Part shown: piece by piece, positions 55,066-63,417 of the stretch
How the letters are laid out: the number at the start of each line of letters is the position of its first letter
How positions within the stretch are numbered: position 1 is the stretch's first letter
Assembly: GCF_000378345.1 (NCBI RefSeq)
Contig: NZ_KB899546.1
Location: forward strand, 251,523-315,522
Direction of reading: 5' to 3'
Length of the DNA stretch: 64,000 bases
Origin: Hirschia maritima DSM 19733
GTDB lineage: Bacteria > Pseudomonadota > Alphaproteobacteria > Caulobacterales > Hyphomonadaceae
Notes under the pieces: generated by a model
Database searches by the model: none
Told to the model about the DNA's origin: nothing
What the model saw: only the letters and a program-made list of their open reading frames with translations
Position numbers and translations under genes: made by a program

Positions 55066-55668
55066 ATGGATATTGAACTCTTAATTTTCGCAGCCGTCGC
55101 ATTTTTTGTGCTCTACAGGCTATATAATGTTCTCGGCACGAAAACTGGTGCTGAACCTCCGCCTTCAGTTGTTCGAGAAGCGACTCAAAATCGTAAAGAT
55201 CGAGAAGAGACTGAAGAAGATAATGTTACTTCGTTCAGACCGACTTTTACCGGTCCGGGCGCAGATGCAATGGAAGCAATATCAAAAATTGATAATAGCT
55301 TTTCATCAGCAGATTTTACACGAAAATCTAAGAAAGCTTACGAAATGATCGTCGAGGCTTTCGCGGAAGGCGATAAATCAACATTATCAAATCTTCTAGC
55401 TGATGATGTTTATGAAGCATATGTTTCTGCGATAGATGCTAGAGAGCAAAGTGGAGCTGATCCTCTCCGTCTTATGAGACTTAAATCAGCTGAAATTGCT
55501 GATGCTGAACTTCTTGATGGTGATTTGGGACAAGTTTCTGTATCGTTTGAAGCGCAGCTTAGTGATGGTGAGAATTTAAGAACGGCAAAAGAGATATGGA
55601 CTTTCGAACGCAGTCTAAAATCGTCAAATCCGGCTTGGCTTCTCGCAGGGGTTTCCGAAGCTTCCTAG
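55066..55668 (+). CDS. Tim44-like domain protein
   Basis: This 200-residue protein has one N-terminal hydrophobic segment (IELLIFAAVAFFVLYRLYNVLG), a charged linker, and a Tim44/MBA1-like domain (residues about 75-200): FTRKSKKAYEMIVEAFAEGDKSTLSNLLADDVYEAY, LKSAEIADAELL and EIWTFERS. In alphaproteobacteria this family (TimA) is membrane-anchored beside secB and may help insert or export proteins. The mltA gene begins inside its last 73 bases. Confidence 0.9.
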   Translation: MDIELLIFAAVAFFVLYRLYNVLGTKTGAEPPPSVVREATQNRKDREETEEDNVTSFRPTFTGPGADAMEAISKIDNSFSSADFTRKSKKAYEMIVEAFAEGDKSTLSNLLADDVYEAYVSAIDAREQSGADPLRLMRLKSAEIADAELLDGDLGQVSVSFEAQLSDGENLRTAKEIWTFERSLKSSNPAWLLAGVSEAS

Positions 55669-56948
55669 GCAGTATTGTTTCTGTATTTGCAGTCACGGCT
55701 TATGGATGTGCGACAACAGATGTTTCTTCGCCAAAAGAAGCATCTGCTGAACCAGAGATTGTCACTACAATAACCGGACCTAATACTCCGGTAGAGATTG
55801 TAACAGGTGCTGGGTATTCTCTCATACCCAAAAACTTTTCTGAATTGCCTGCATGGCAATCAACTAATTTTTCTTCTGCCCGTTTGTCATTTTTAGCTAG
55901 TTGCAAAAAGTGGTCAAAACAGAACACCGAAAAACAATTATCGAAATCAGCACCTTATGGCGGAATTATATCTGATTGGATGGGTGCCTGTTTGGGTTTA
56001 AAAGCAGTGGTGGAACCAGATGCCATTGCAGATGTGTTTCAAACAGAATTCACTCCTTACCTTATTAAGCCAAAAAATGATTCTTCAAAACTAACCGGAT
56101 ATTTTGAACCTGAGCTGGAAGCAAAATATTCACCTCAAGGTAAATTTACTAAATCTGTTCCTGGTATTCCCGAAGATTTAGTCAGAGTTGATCCTTCTAA
56201 ATTTGAGAAGAAGTTTTCCAGTGGAAAAGTATGGGGCCGCGTAAAAGATGGAGAATTGGAACTTTATCCAGACCGCAAAGATATTATTGATGATCCAAAG
56301 AAGGCGCTTGGCTTTGTAACACCAGGTGAACTTTTTTACTTACAAATTCAGGGGTCTGGTAGAATAAAATTTCCAGATGGTCGCGTAATTCGAGCTGCGT
56401 TTGCGGCTCACAATCACAAATCATTTGTATCAATCGCTCGGCATTTAATTGATTCAGGTCAAATTCAACCTCATCAAGCAGGCATGGGATCAATTTTAAA
56501 ATGGATGGATGAAGTTGGACCGAAAAAAGCGCAGGATGCTATGAATGTAAATCCGCGTTATGTTTGGTTTACTCCACAAGAATTGTTAGATCCAAACAAA
56601 GGGCCCAATGGTGCGCAGGGTGTTGCGTTAACTCCAATGGCTTCGATGGCAGTTGATCCTCGGTATCATCCATACGGTGCCCCGATTTTTATTGATACAC
56701 GCATCCCAAGCGAACCAGGAGACTGGAAAGGCACTGAATTTTCCAGTTTGGTAATTGCACAGGACACGGGTGGTGCGATTAAGGGTATTTTGCGAGGTGA
56801 TTTGTTTTTTGGCTGGGGACATAAAGCAGGTGGCCGCGCTGCAAGTATGAATCATGATGTTGATATGTGGGTGTTATTGCCCAAAAGGTTAGCAGAAAAG
56901 ATGGCTAACGCACAAATTCGTAAGAACTCCGAGATGTCAAATGGCTAA
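55596..56948 (+). CDS. mltA: Membrane-bound lytic murein transglycosylase A
   Basis: MltA (450 aa) cleaves peptidoglycan glycan strands. The N-terminus is a lipoprotein signal ending in the lipobox AYGC (Cys about residue 38), and it holds SRRGFRSFL, which resembles a Tat twin-arginine motif. The catalytic barrel has LTGYFEPELEAKYSPQG and FYLQIQGSGRIKFPDGRVIRAAF (split), and the 3D domain has VIAQDTGGAIKG and DLFFGWGHKAG with the catalytic aspartates. It overlaps the Tim44-like gene by 73 bp; the signal sequence lies mostly in that overlap, which supports this start. Its 3' end overlaps the Smr gene by 8 bp. Confidence 0.93.
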   Translation: MDFRTQSKIVKSGLASRRGFRSFLGSIVSVFAVTAYGCATTDVSSPKEASAEPEIVTTITGPNTPVEIVTGAGYSLIPKNFSELPAWQSTNFSSARLSFLASCKKWSKQNTEKQLSKSAPYGGIISDWMGACLGLKAVVEPDAIADVFQTEFTPYLIKPKNDSSKLTGYFEPELEAKYSPQGKFTKSVPGIPEDLVRVDPSKFEKKFSSGKVWGRVKDGELELYPDRKDIIDDPKKALGFVTPGELFYLQIQGSGRIKFPDGRVIRAAFAAHNHKSFVSIARHLIDSGQIQPHQAGMGSILKWMDEVGPKKAQDAMNVNPRYVWFTPQELLDPNKGPNGAQGVALTPMASMAVDPRYHPYGAPIFIDTRIPSEPGDWKGTEFSSLVIAQDTGGAIKGILRGDLFFGWGHKAGGRAASMNHDVDMWVLLPKRLAEKMANAQIRKNSEMSNG

Positions 56949-57516
56949 ACGGCCAATTACGGATGCTGAAAAGCGTTTGTGGGAAAAAATAACCAAAACA
57001 GTCAATCCTCTGAAAGGCCCGGTTTCTGCACCAAAGGTTGATAATGAGGACTTCGGAAAGCTATTGGCATCACACACTCATTTGAACGTGCAGCCAAAAG
57101 CAATCGAAAAATTAAAAACCACAAAAGGTACTGTGACAGGCGTTCAACGCAAACTGCTAGACAGTATTCCGGAAAAGATTCCGCAAACACCATTGGAAAA
57201 TAAAGAGACTGATCGCAAAGTAAGACGTGGCCAAACTTATGTTGATGCAACAATAGATTTACACGGTTTTACCCAGTCAGCAGCGCGTTCAGCATTGTCT
57301 GCATTTTTAATGCATCACAGATATGATGGTTCAAAATGCGTATTGGTTATTACTGGAAAAGGTAAAGCTGGAGGCGGCGTAATAAAAAGTCGCTTAGTCG
57401 ATTGGTTGTCCCAGCCTGATATCCGTAAACATGTTAGTTCTTATTCAATCTCCCACCAAAAACATGGAGGAGAGGGGGCTTATTATGTGTTTCTTAGAAA
57501 ACTTGAACGCTTATAA
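56941..57516 (+). CDS. Smr domain protein
   Basis: A 191-residue protein with a C-terminal Smr domain (residues about 100-191): DATIDLHGFTQSAARSALSAFL, CVLVITGKGKAGGGVIKSRLVDWLSQ and SISHQKHGGEGAYYVFLRK. The DLHG and TGKG motifs are complete, so nicking or RNA-endonuclease activity as in MutS2/SmrA is possible. The N-terminal 90 residues are basic and look disordered. It is convergent with hisE and overlaps mltA. Confidence 0.9.
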   Translation: MAKRPITDAEKRLWEKITKTVNPLKGPVSAPKVDNEDFGKLLASHTHLNVQPKAIEKLKTTKGTVTGVQRKLLDSIPEKIPQTPLENKETDRKVRRGQTYVDATIDLHGFTQSAARSALSAFLMHHRYDGSKCVLVITGKGKAGGGVIKSRLVDWLSQPDIRKHVSSYSISHQKHGGEGAYYVFLRKLERL

Positions 57517-57523
57517 TATTGGC

Positions 57524-57877
57524 TCAATTGTTTTTTCGGCTGTTTTTTTCAACAATGCCGGAAACACCCTGTCGTTTTGCCAGTGCTTCCCCGACTAAAT
57601 CCAATGCAACGCCACGTGAACGTAATGCTACGAACAAGTGATAGAGAAGGTCAGCTGTTTCTGCGGCTACTTCCTCATCACTCTCAGAAGCTATAGCCAA
57701 CACGGTTTCAACAGCTTCCTCACCTAGTTTTTTTGCGCATTTATGTGGACCAGCAGATAAAAGTTTCTCTGTGTATGATGGATCATTCCCAGATTTTCCA
57801 TTCGCTCGGTCATCAATAGTTTCTGCAAGATGAGTAAGTGCACTTAGAAGTGAATTGGTCGGCATGAGATTAGCCAT
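57524..57877 (-). CDS. hisE: Phosphoribosyl-ATP diphosphatase
   Basis: HisE (117 aa) hydrolyses phosphoribosyl-ATP to phosphoribosyl-AMP, step two of histidine synthesis. It has the MazG-like helices LLSALTHLAETIDDRA, SYTEKLLSAGPHKCAKKLGEEAVE (with the metal-binding Glu residues in KKLGEEAVETV) and ETADLLYHLFVAL. It is 15 bp downstream of hisF. HisI is not in the window, so the cyclohydrolase is elsewhere. Confidence 0.95.
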   Translation of the reverse strand: MANLMPTNSLLSALTHLAETIDDRANGKSGNDPSYTEKLLSAGPHKCAKKLGEEAVETVLAIASESDEEVAAETADLLYHLFVALRSRGVALDLVGEALAKRQGVSGIVEKNSRKNN

Positions 57878-57892
57878 GGTGTAATCCTTCGC

Positions 57893-58663
57893 TTAGTCAG
57901 CCAATGGGCGCACAAATGCGCCGGCTTCGTTGAGTGCGTGTCTTGCATCAGCGATACTAGCTTCGCCAAAGTGAAAAATTGAAGCAGCTAAAACAGCGCT
58001 TGCTCCACCTTCCAAAATAGCGGGCGCTAAATGATCAACATGTCCAGCACCACCGGACGCGATAACCGGTATGGAAACTGCTTCAGTGATCCGTTTTAAT
58101 AGTTCAATATCATAACCGGATTTTGTACCATCGCGATCCATTGAAGTTAGTAAGATCTCTCCGGCACCTTTAGTTTCGACGAGTTTAGCAAATTCGATTG
58201 CATCACGACCGGAGGATTTTTTTCCACCGTGAGTGAATACACCCCAACTATCGCCTTCTCGGCGGGCATCTATGGCAACAACAACAGCCTGCGCGCCCAC
58301 TTTTAATGAACAAGCTTTAACGAGGTCAGGGTCTGCGACCGCAGCGGAATTTACGCCACATTTATCTGCGCCAGCTGAAAGTAATGTGACCATATCATCA
58401 GGAGATCGAACACCACCACCAACTGTAACAGGCATAAAACACTGATCTGCTGTGCGTTCTATCACGTCGAGCATAGAACCTCGACCTTCATTGGTTGCTG
58501 TTATATCGAGAAAACAAAGTTCGTCTGCGCCTTGTTCATCATAGGCTTTTGCGAGCGCGACCGGATCTCCTGCATCACGTAGATCAACGAAGTTTACACC
58601 TTTTACGGTGCGGCCATTTTTGACGTCGAGACATGGAATAATTCGATTTTTTAACATGCTCAA
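57893..58663 (-). CDS. hisF: Imidazole glycerol phosphate synthase, cyclase subunit
   Basis: HisF (256 aa) is the cyclase half of the HisHF complex. The catalytic aspartates are in [18 protein letters not shown] and [17 protein letters not shown], with the phosphate sites [13 protein letters not shown] and [12 protein letters not shown]. The start is ATG 58663 or 58657. hisF and hisE are split from hisB-hisH-hisA by the S9 peptidase and EVE genes; a terminator lies upstream of hisF, so it probably has its own promoter in the 97-bp gap. Confidence 0.96.
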   Translation of the reverse strand: MSMLKNRIIPCLDVKNGRTVKGVNFVDLRDAGDPVALAKAYDEQGADELCFLDITATNEGRGSMLDVIERTADQCFMPVTVGGGVRSPDDMVTLLSAGADKCGVNSAAVADPDLVKACSLKVGAQAVVVAIDARREGDSWGVFTHGGKKSSGRDAIEFAKLVETKGAGEILLTSMDRDGTKSGYDIELLKRITEAVSIPVIASGGAGHVDHLAPAILEGGASAVLAASIFHFGEASIADARHALNEAGAFVRPLAD

Positions 58664-58707
58664 TCGTTTAAGCTAGTGGCGCTTAAGGAGCAAGTTAGAA
58701 TAAAAAT

Positions 58708-58736
58708 AAAGCGCCCTTCATATACAAGGGCGCTTT
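58708..58736 (-). terminator. Rho-independent terminator of the S9 peptidase gene
   Basis: A perfect 11-bp stem, AAAGCGCCCTT / AAGGGCGCTTT, with a 7-base loop. On the minus strand it is followed by TATTTTTATT. It lies 24 bp after the S9 peptidase stop and 45 bp before hisF. Confidence 0.9.
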
Positions 58737-58759
58737 GTCGATGAGCTATCTTTGCTGCT

Positions 58760-60694
58760 TTAGTTTGCAGGATTGTGTTTTGCAATGAAGCTATCAATTG
58801 CCTGTAAGGTCTCAAGACGTGTTTCACTGGTAGATAACCAATGATCACCACCTTTAACCTTCACAAATTCGACTTCTTTACCAGCCTTTTTAAGGGCGTT
58901 ATTCATAACAGAACTTTGCCTAATTTTCACTACGGTGTCGTCATTTCCGTGAACGAGTAGAACGGGGGCTTTAAAAGCGTCAGCAAAATTAACAGGAGAG
59001 ATGTCTTTCAATTTTTGTTTATGCTTTTTTGGGTCTCCAATCACTCGGTGCCAATATTCAACTACCCAGCTACCTCTTTGGTTTTCTCGTTTTTCTGTGG
59101 TTAGCAGTCTTGGGAGATCAGAAACCGGTGCGACGGCAATAACACATTTGTATAGATCTGGTGTGAATGCACCTCCTGCAAGTGCAGAATAGCCTCCATA
59201 GCTTGCGCCAACTATGCATATTCTATCAGAGTCAGAAAATCCGCCATCTATCAGTGCTTTGACGCCATCTGATACATCATCTTGCATGAGGCCTGCCCAC
59301 TCCCCACGTCCTTGTTTCTTAAATTTCCAGCCAAATCCAGTAGATCCTCTAAAGTTAGGTTGTAGAACTAAATATCCGCGACTGGAAAAGTATTGGGCCA
59401 GCCAATCATAACTCAGTTGGTCATAGCTTTCTGGGCCACCATGAGGAAGAATGATTGTTGGAAGATTTTTCTGATTTTCTACATTTGCAGGCGTTGTAAG
59501 AACAGCTGGAATTTTTGTTCCGTCTTTTGCTTTGTACTCAATGGTTTGAGTATTTCCTATCCATTCACGTGGTATATCGACCGGTTGTCCCAACTTAGAC
59601 AATTGTTCTGATCTTGGTTCGTAAAGGTAGAAGCCCCCAGATTCTTTACCACCCGACGCTTTGATGACAATTTTTGACCAATCATTAGTCCAATCAACAA
59701 TACTGATTGCCAGAGTAGGGTAGGAATCTATTAGTTTCTGAATAGATTTATCGAGTTCTTCATCAAAAAACTTGTAACTCGGCCGCATCCCTGAATAACG
59801 AACGCCAAATACAAATCGATTTTGATCCTTTAAGGTTGAATCTATTTCAGCGTTGTCTTTGACGTGGAACGGGCCAGAAATTTCACCGTTCCAATCTAAT
59901 TCGTAGATTCCTTCACCAGTGCCATCGGGGAGATCGTCAATCAAGATGAGAGCTGATTTATCTGCTTTTACGCCTACAAGATTAAATGGTCTTAACGGTG
60001 AATCAGATTTTGTGTAGATTTTTTCCCATTTGCCGGTTCGTTTTGTAAAAATGGAGTAGCGATCATCTTTTTGGTGGTGGTCTTCTCGTGCCAGTATGGT
60101 GCCGTCTCGGTCAACAAACCAATCAATGGTGGCATGTTTTCCTTTTGAAAAGACCCTCCCGCGTCCATTTTTAGGATCTACTGAGAATAGATGGTAATCG
60201 GGTGAGTCATCATATCTTGATCCAACATAGGCAGGCATCAATACTCGCCCTTTTTTTGTAAGATTTCCAATAATGTAACCAATGCCAGATTGTCCGGGGA
60301 ACAAGCTTTCTTCGTTACGCAACAGCTGTCTTATTTTTTTGTCTTTAGTGTTGAAAGCAAAAGAACCTGTATATTCGATTTTTCCTCTATAACCAAAAAT
60401 CTTCGTTGTTTCAGAAGCGGAAAGAACGGAAAATTGATCGTTTATGAAAGAAGTGTTGCGAGTTTTAAGGTTGGTTGTGTCAACTGCCTTGATATCGTCG
60501 CTATCTATCTCTTTTACAACAAAATACTCTTTTTCTTCTTGGCTTATAATGTAAGAAATTTTGTTCCCAGTGGGGGATATAGACAATCCTCTTATCTTGG
60601 GCAGTTCACCATAAGCTTCAATTGGTGGCATCGGCGTTTCTGCCAACGCGATAGAACTAGATATTAAAAAAAAATACAGAAGTAATGAGCGCAT
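58760..60694 (-). CDS. S9 (prolyl oligopeptidase-like) peptidase
   Basis: This 644-residue secreted protein has a signal peptide (MRSLLLYFFLISSSIALAE), a beta-propeller N-terminal region (about residues 25-390) and an alpha/beta-hydrolase domain. The catalytic Ser is in CIVGASYGGYSA, the Asp in LVHGNDDTVVK and the His in KGGDHWLS, in the order of acylaminoacyl-peptidase/DPP-like S9 enzymes. It should cut short peptides in the periplasm. ATG 60694 follows a GGGGGA ribosome site; the in-frame extension to 60733 is not a signal sequence. It sits inside the his locus with its own terminator. Confidence 0.92.
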   Translation of the reverse strand: MRSLLLYFFLISSSIALAETPMPPIEAYGELPKIRGLSISPTGNKISYIISQEEKEYFVVKEIDSDDIKAVDTTNLKTRNTSFINDQFSVLSASETTKIFGYRGKIEYTGSFAFNTKDKKIRQLLRNEESLFPGQSGIGYIIGNLTKKGRVLMPAYVGSRYDDSPDYHLFSVDPKNGRGRVFSKGKHATIDWFVDRDGTILAREDHHQKDDRYSIFTKRTGKWEKIYTKSDSPLRPFNLVGVKADKSALILIDDLPDGTGEGIYELDWNGEISGPFHVKDNAEIDSTLKDQNRFVFGVRYSGMRPSYKFFDEELDKSIQKLIDSYPTLAISIVDWTNDWSKIVIKASGGKESGGFYLYEPRSEQLSKLGQPVDIPREWIGNTQTIEYKAKDGTKIPAVLTTPANVENQKNLPTIILPHGGPESYDQLSYDWLAQYFSSRGYLVLQPNFRGSTGFGWKFKKQGRGEWAGLMQDDVSDGVKALIDGGFSDSDRICIVGASYGGYSALAGGAFTPDLYKCVIAVAPVSDLPRLLTTEKRENQRGSWVVEYWHRVIGDPKKHKQKLKDISPVNFADAFKAPVLLVHGNDDTVVKIRQSSVMNNALKKAGKEVEFVKVKGGDHWLSTSETRLETLQAIDSFIAKHNPAN

Positions 60695-60809
60695 ACTGTC
60701 CCCCGAAAAAATGCTTCGAAAACAGATTTGCACAAAGATTTCGGTTAAGTAAAGTCAATTGAAAAAAAACACGCTGTAAAAAATATTCAACTTTAAGATG
60801 ATAACAAAA

Positions 60810-61223
60810 TCATCGTTGGGATAATTCTAAAACTATTTTCCATTCAGCGTGAGTTACGGGTTGAACAGATAGGCGAGAGCTCTTTACGAGGGCCATGTTC
60901 GACAGACGTTCGTCAGTTTTTATTGTGCTCAACGTAACGGGTGAGGGGAGTGTATCGAGTGCTTTAATATCAACGCAGTCCCAGCGTTCATCGTCAGTAG
61001 TACTGTCTTGGTGCGCTTCAGCACATATTTCAATAATACCGACAATTTCTTTGGCTTTACCTGAATGATAGAAGAAGCCTTTGTCTCCCAGTTTCATTTC
61101 TCGCATGAAATTCCGGGCCTGATAATTACGAACTCCATCCCATTCTTCGCCTACATCACCTTTTGCCACTTGGTCTTCCCAAGACCAAGTTTCAGGTTCA
61201 GATTTGAAGAGCCAGTAATTCAT
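60810..61223 (-). CDS. EVE domain protein
   Basis: A 137-residue protein consisting of one EVE (PUA-like) domain: MNYWLFKSEPETWSWEDQ, EWDGVRNYQARNFMREMKLGDKGFFYHSG and LVKSSRLSVQPVTHAEW. EVE domains bind modified bases in DNA or RNA. The single-domain bacterial form is widespread, often near stress genes. It starts 2 bp after hisA, so it is probably transcribed with hisB-hisH-hisA. Confidence 0.93.
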   Translation of the reverse strand: MNYWLFKSEPETWSWEDQVAKGDVGEEWDGVRNYQARNFMREMKLGDKGFFYHSGKAKEIVGIIEICAEAHQDSTTDDERWDCVDIKALDTLPSPVTLSTIKTDERLSNMALVKSSRLSVQPVTHAEWKIVLELSQR

Positions 61224-61225
61224 GT

Positions 61226-61954
61226 TTATTCCGCCGCGATTTGGACCGCCTCAGCTGGGTCAATATCACCATCATACAATGCGCGGCCAAGAATTGAACC
61301 AAAGATGGCGTTTTTCCCGGTTCTGACCTTCAATGCGTTAATATCTTCAACGCCTTTTACACCACCAGATGCTATAACAGGGATATTCACTGTATCAGCA
61401 AGTGAACCAGTGAATTCCACATTTACACCTGTCTTCATACCATCGCGACCAATGTCAGTTGCAATGATTGCGCATACACCAGAATCCTCAAATTTCTTAG
61501 CAAGGTCGGCAGCGGCCATATCAGTTGTTTCCGCCCAACCTTCTACAGCCACCATGCCATTAATTGCATCTATGCCGACAGCGATTTTATTTGGAAATTC
61601 TTTAGCAGCAGATTTCACAAATTCGGGATCACGTACTGCAGCGGTTCCTAAGATTACTCTTGAAATACCGGCATTTATCCATCGTTCTATGCCAACCAAA
61701 TCTCGAATACCCCCACCAAGCTGAACAGGTGATCGAGTAGCTGAAAGAATAGCTTTCACCGCTTCCTCATTTGTAGAGCGACCATCAAATGCACCATTTA
61801 GATCTACTACGTGAAGGTTTTTAAATCCCATCGCTTCAAATTTGGCCGCTTGATCGCCTGGATCATCATTAAACTTCGTTGATTGATCCATATCACCTTT
61901 AATGAGGCGAACACAGGCTCCATCTTTGAGATCTATTGCAGGGAATAGTTGCAT
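61226..61954 (-). CDS. hisA: ProFAR isomerase
   Basis: HisA (242 aa) converts ProFAR to PRFAR in histidine synthesis. It has [20 protein letters not shown] with the catalytic Asp, [36 protein letters not shown] (split), VAVGIDA-like [21 protein letters not shown] with the second Asp and [16 protein letters not shown] 61954 gives the normal start (MQLFPAID); an ATG at 61972 would overlap the hisH end by 13 bp. It is downstream of hisH. Confidence 0.96.
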   Translation of the reverse strand: MQLFPAIDLKDGACVRLIKGDMDQSTKFNDDPGDQAAKFEAMGFKNLHVVDLNGAFDGRSTNEEAVKAILSATRSPVQLGGGIRDLVGIERWINAGISRVILGTAAVRDPEFVKSAAKEFPNKIAVGIDAINGMVAVEGWAETTDMAAADLAKKFEDSGVCAIIATDIGRDGMKTGVNVEFTGSLADTVNIPVIASGGVKGVEDINALKVRTGKNAIFGSILGRALYDGDIDPAEAVQIAAE

Positions 61955-61959
61955 GTATT

Positions 61960-62601
61960 TTACGGCTTCCATTTTAGAAAGTTGGCAAGCAATTTCTGAC
62001 CAATTTTTTGACTTTTTTCCGGATGAAACTGCGTACCAAATATATTGTTGCGTGCCACAGCGGCGGTGAAGTCACCGCCATAGTTAAAATGGGCAACAGA
62101 CTGTTGTGAGTCATCTGTTTCAAACACATATGAGTGAGTGAAATAGAGATGAGGATTTTCTCCCAGATCAGATAAAATGGGGTGGTTCAAATTTTGAATT
62201 TCATTCCAGCCCATGTGCGGGATGGCAAGTGAACTTGGTTCGGGTGTGATCCGTTTCACTGTGCCGGGGATCCAATTGAGGCCTAGCGTGTCACCGTCTT
62301 CCAGACCTATTGACGCCAAAAGTTGCATACCTACGCAGATACCCATAAATGGGGTGCCTTTTGCGATGACGGCTTGCGTTAAAGCGTCGTGTAGACCTTC
62401 ACGTTTCAACAGCCCGTTCATACAGTCAGCATAATGACCAACACCCGGAAGGAAAATACAATCGGCTCTTTCAATGACATCTGGATTAGATGTTATATCA
62501 ATTTGTAGGTCAATTTCAGCAAGTTTTGCTGCTTCAGCCAGCGCACGTGATGCCGAGCGGATATTGCCTGAACCATAATCTATGAGAGCAAGTGTTTTCA
62601 T
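61960..62601 (-). CDS. hisH: Imidazole glycerol phosphate synthase, glutaminase subunit
   Basis: HisH (213 aa) is the glutaminase half of the HisHF complex. It has [18 protein letters not shown], the [12 protein letters not shown] oxyanion strand, the nucleophile in [12 protein letters not shown], and the His/Glu pair in [17 protein letters not shown]. It lies between hisB (57-bp gap) and hisA. Confidence 0.96.
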   Translation of the reverse strand: MKTLALIDYGSGNIRSASRALAEAAKLAEIDLQIDITSNPDVIERADCIFLPGVGHYADCMNGLLKREGLHDALTQAVIAKGTPFMGICVGMQLLASIGLEDGDTLGLNWIPGTVKRITPEPSSLAIPHMGWNEIQNLNHPILSDLGENPHLYFTHSYVFETDDSQQSVAHFNYGGDFTAAVARNNIFGTQFHPEKSQKIGQKLLANFLKWKP

Positions 62602-62658
62602 GTGGGCCTTCTAGCGTGACAAAGATGCTGATGTCACGCTTTGTGTATAGGATTTTTC

Positions 62659-63270
62659 CTACAGACTTCCTTTAGTGGATGCGGCTTGTCCGGCGAGTCT
62701 TGGATCATTTTCTCCAGCCATTCGAACGGCACGAGCGAGTGCTTTAAAGCAAGCTTCTGCGATATGGTGTGTGTTGACGCCATAAAGACATTCGATGTGA
62801 AGACATGCGCCGGAGCTCATGGCAAAAGCATGGAAAAATTCTTTGAACAATTCAGTATCAACTTCACCGACTTTGTCGCGAGTAAACTCAACTTTCCAGA
62901 CAAGGTAGGGGCGGTTGCACAAATCGATACTGGCTCGGGCTAGGGTTTCATCCATCGGAATGTAGGCGTGACCAAAGCGCGTTATTCCCGTGAAACCGCC
63001 TGTTTCTTTTGTCAGTGCATCTTTAATTGCACCTCCGAGCACAATACCAACATCCTCCATTGTGTGGTGCATATCTATGTGTAGATCGCCCTTACATTTA
63101 ACATCTAGATCGATGGCGGAGTGCTTGGCAAAACTTTCCAGCATGTGGTCAAAAAAACCAATTCCTGTGTCGATTTTGGATTTACCAACGCCGTCCACAT
63201 TCACTTTTACTGTGATCTTGGTTTCCTTCGTTTCGCGAGATTTTTCCGCACTTCTTGGACTATCCGCCAT
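62659..63270 (-). CDS. hisB: Imidazoleglycerol-phosphate dehydratase
   Basis: HisB (203 aa) is the monofunctional dehydratase, without the phosphatase domain of enterobacterial HisB. It has the metal-binding histidine pairs [35 protein letters not shown] and [35 protein letters not shown] (split). It is the first gene of the minus-strand his block, so its promoter should be in the 147-bp divergent gap before the GGDEF gene. Confidence 0.97.
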   Translation of the reverse strand: MADSPRSAEKSRETKETKITVKVNVDGVGKSKIDTGIGFFDHMLESFAKHSAIDLDVKCKGDLHIDMHHTMEDVGIVLGGAIKDALTKETGGFTGITRFGHAYIPMDETLARASIDLCNRPYLVWKVEFTRDKVGEVDTELFKEFFHAFAMSSGACLHIECLYGVNTHHIAEACFKALARAVRMAGENDPRLAGQAASTKGSL

Positions 63271-63417
63271 TCAAAACTCCGGTTATCGTTAACAAAGTGA
63301 TTACAACTAATAATTAGTTTGTAGCTTATTAGTGTAATTCTCTTAATATGTAGTGCAAATTGCCTTGTTTTTGGTTGATAAAAAGCACTTTTGACGGAGT
63401 AAATAAAGCAATAAGTG

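Noticed and set aside
58800-58830. GTTTCAC sequence resembling half of parS
   Set aside because: Only the left half is present; the palindrome is not completed.
63305-63319. AT-rich dyad AACTAAT-A-ATTAGTT in the hisB/GGDEF gap
   Set aside because: Short and AT-only apart from one pair in an AT-rich gap; not enough to call an operator.
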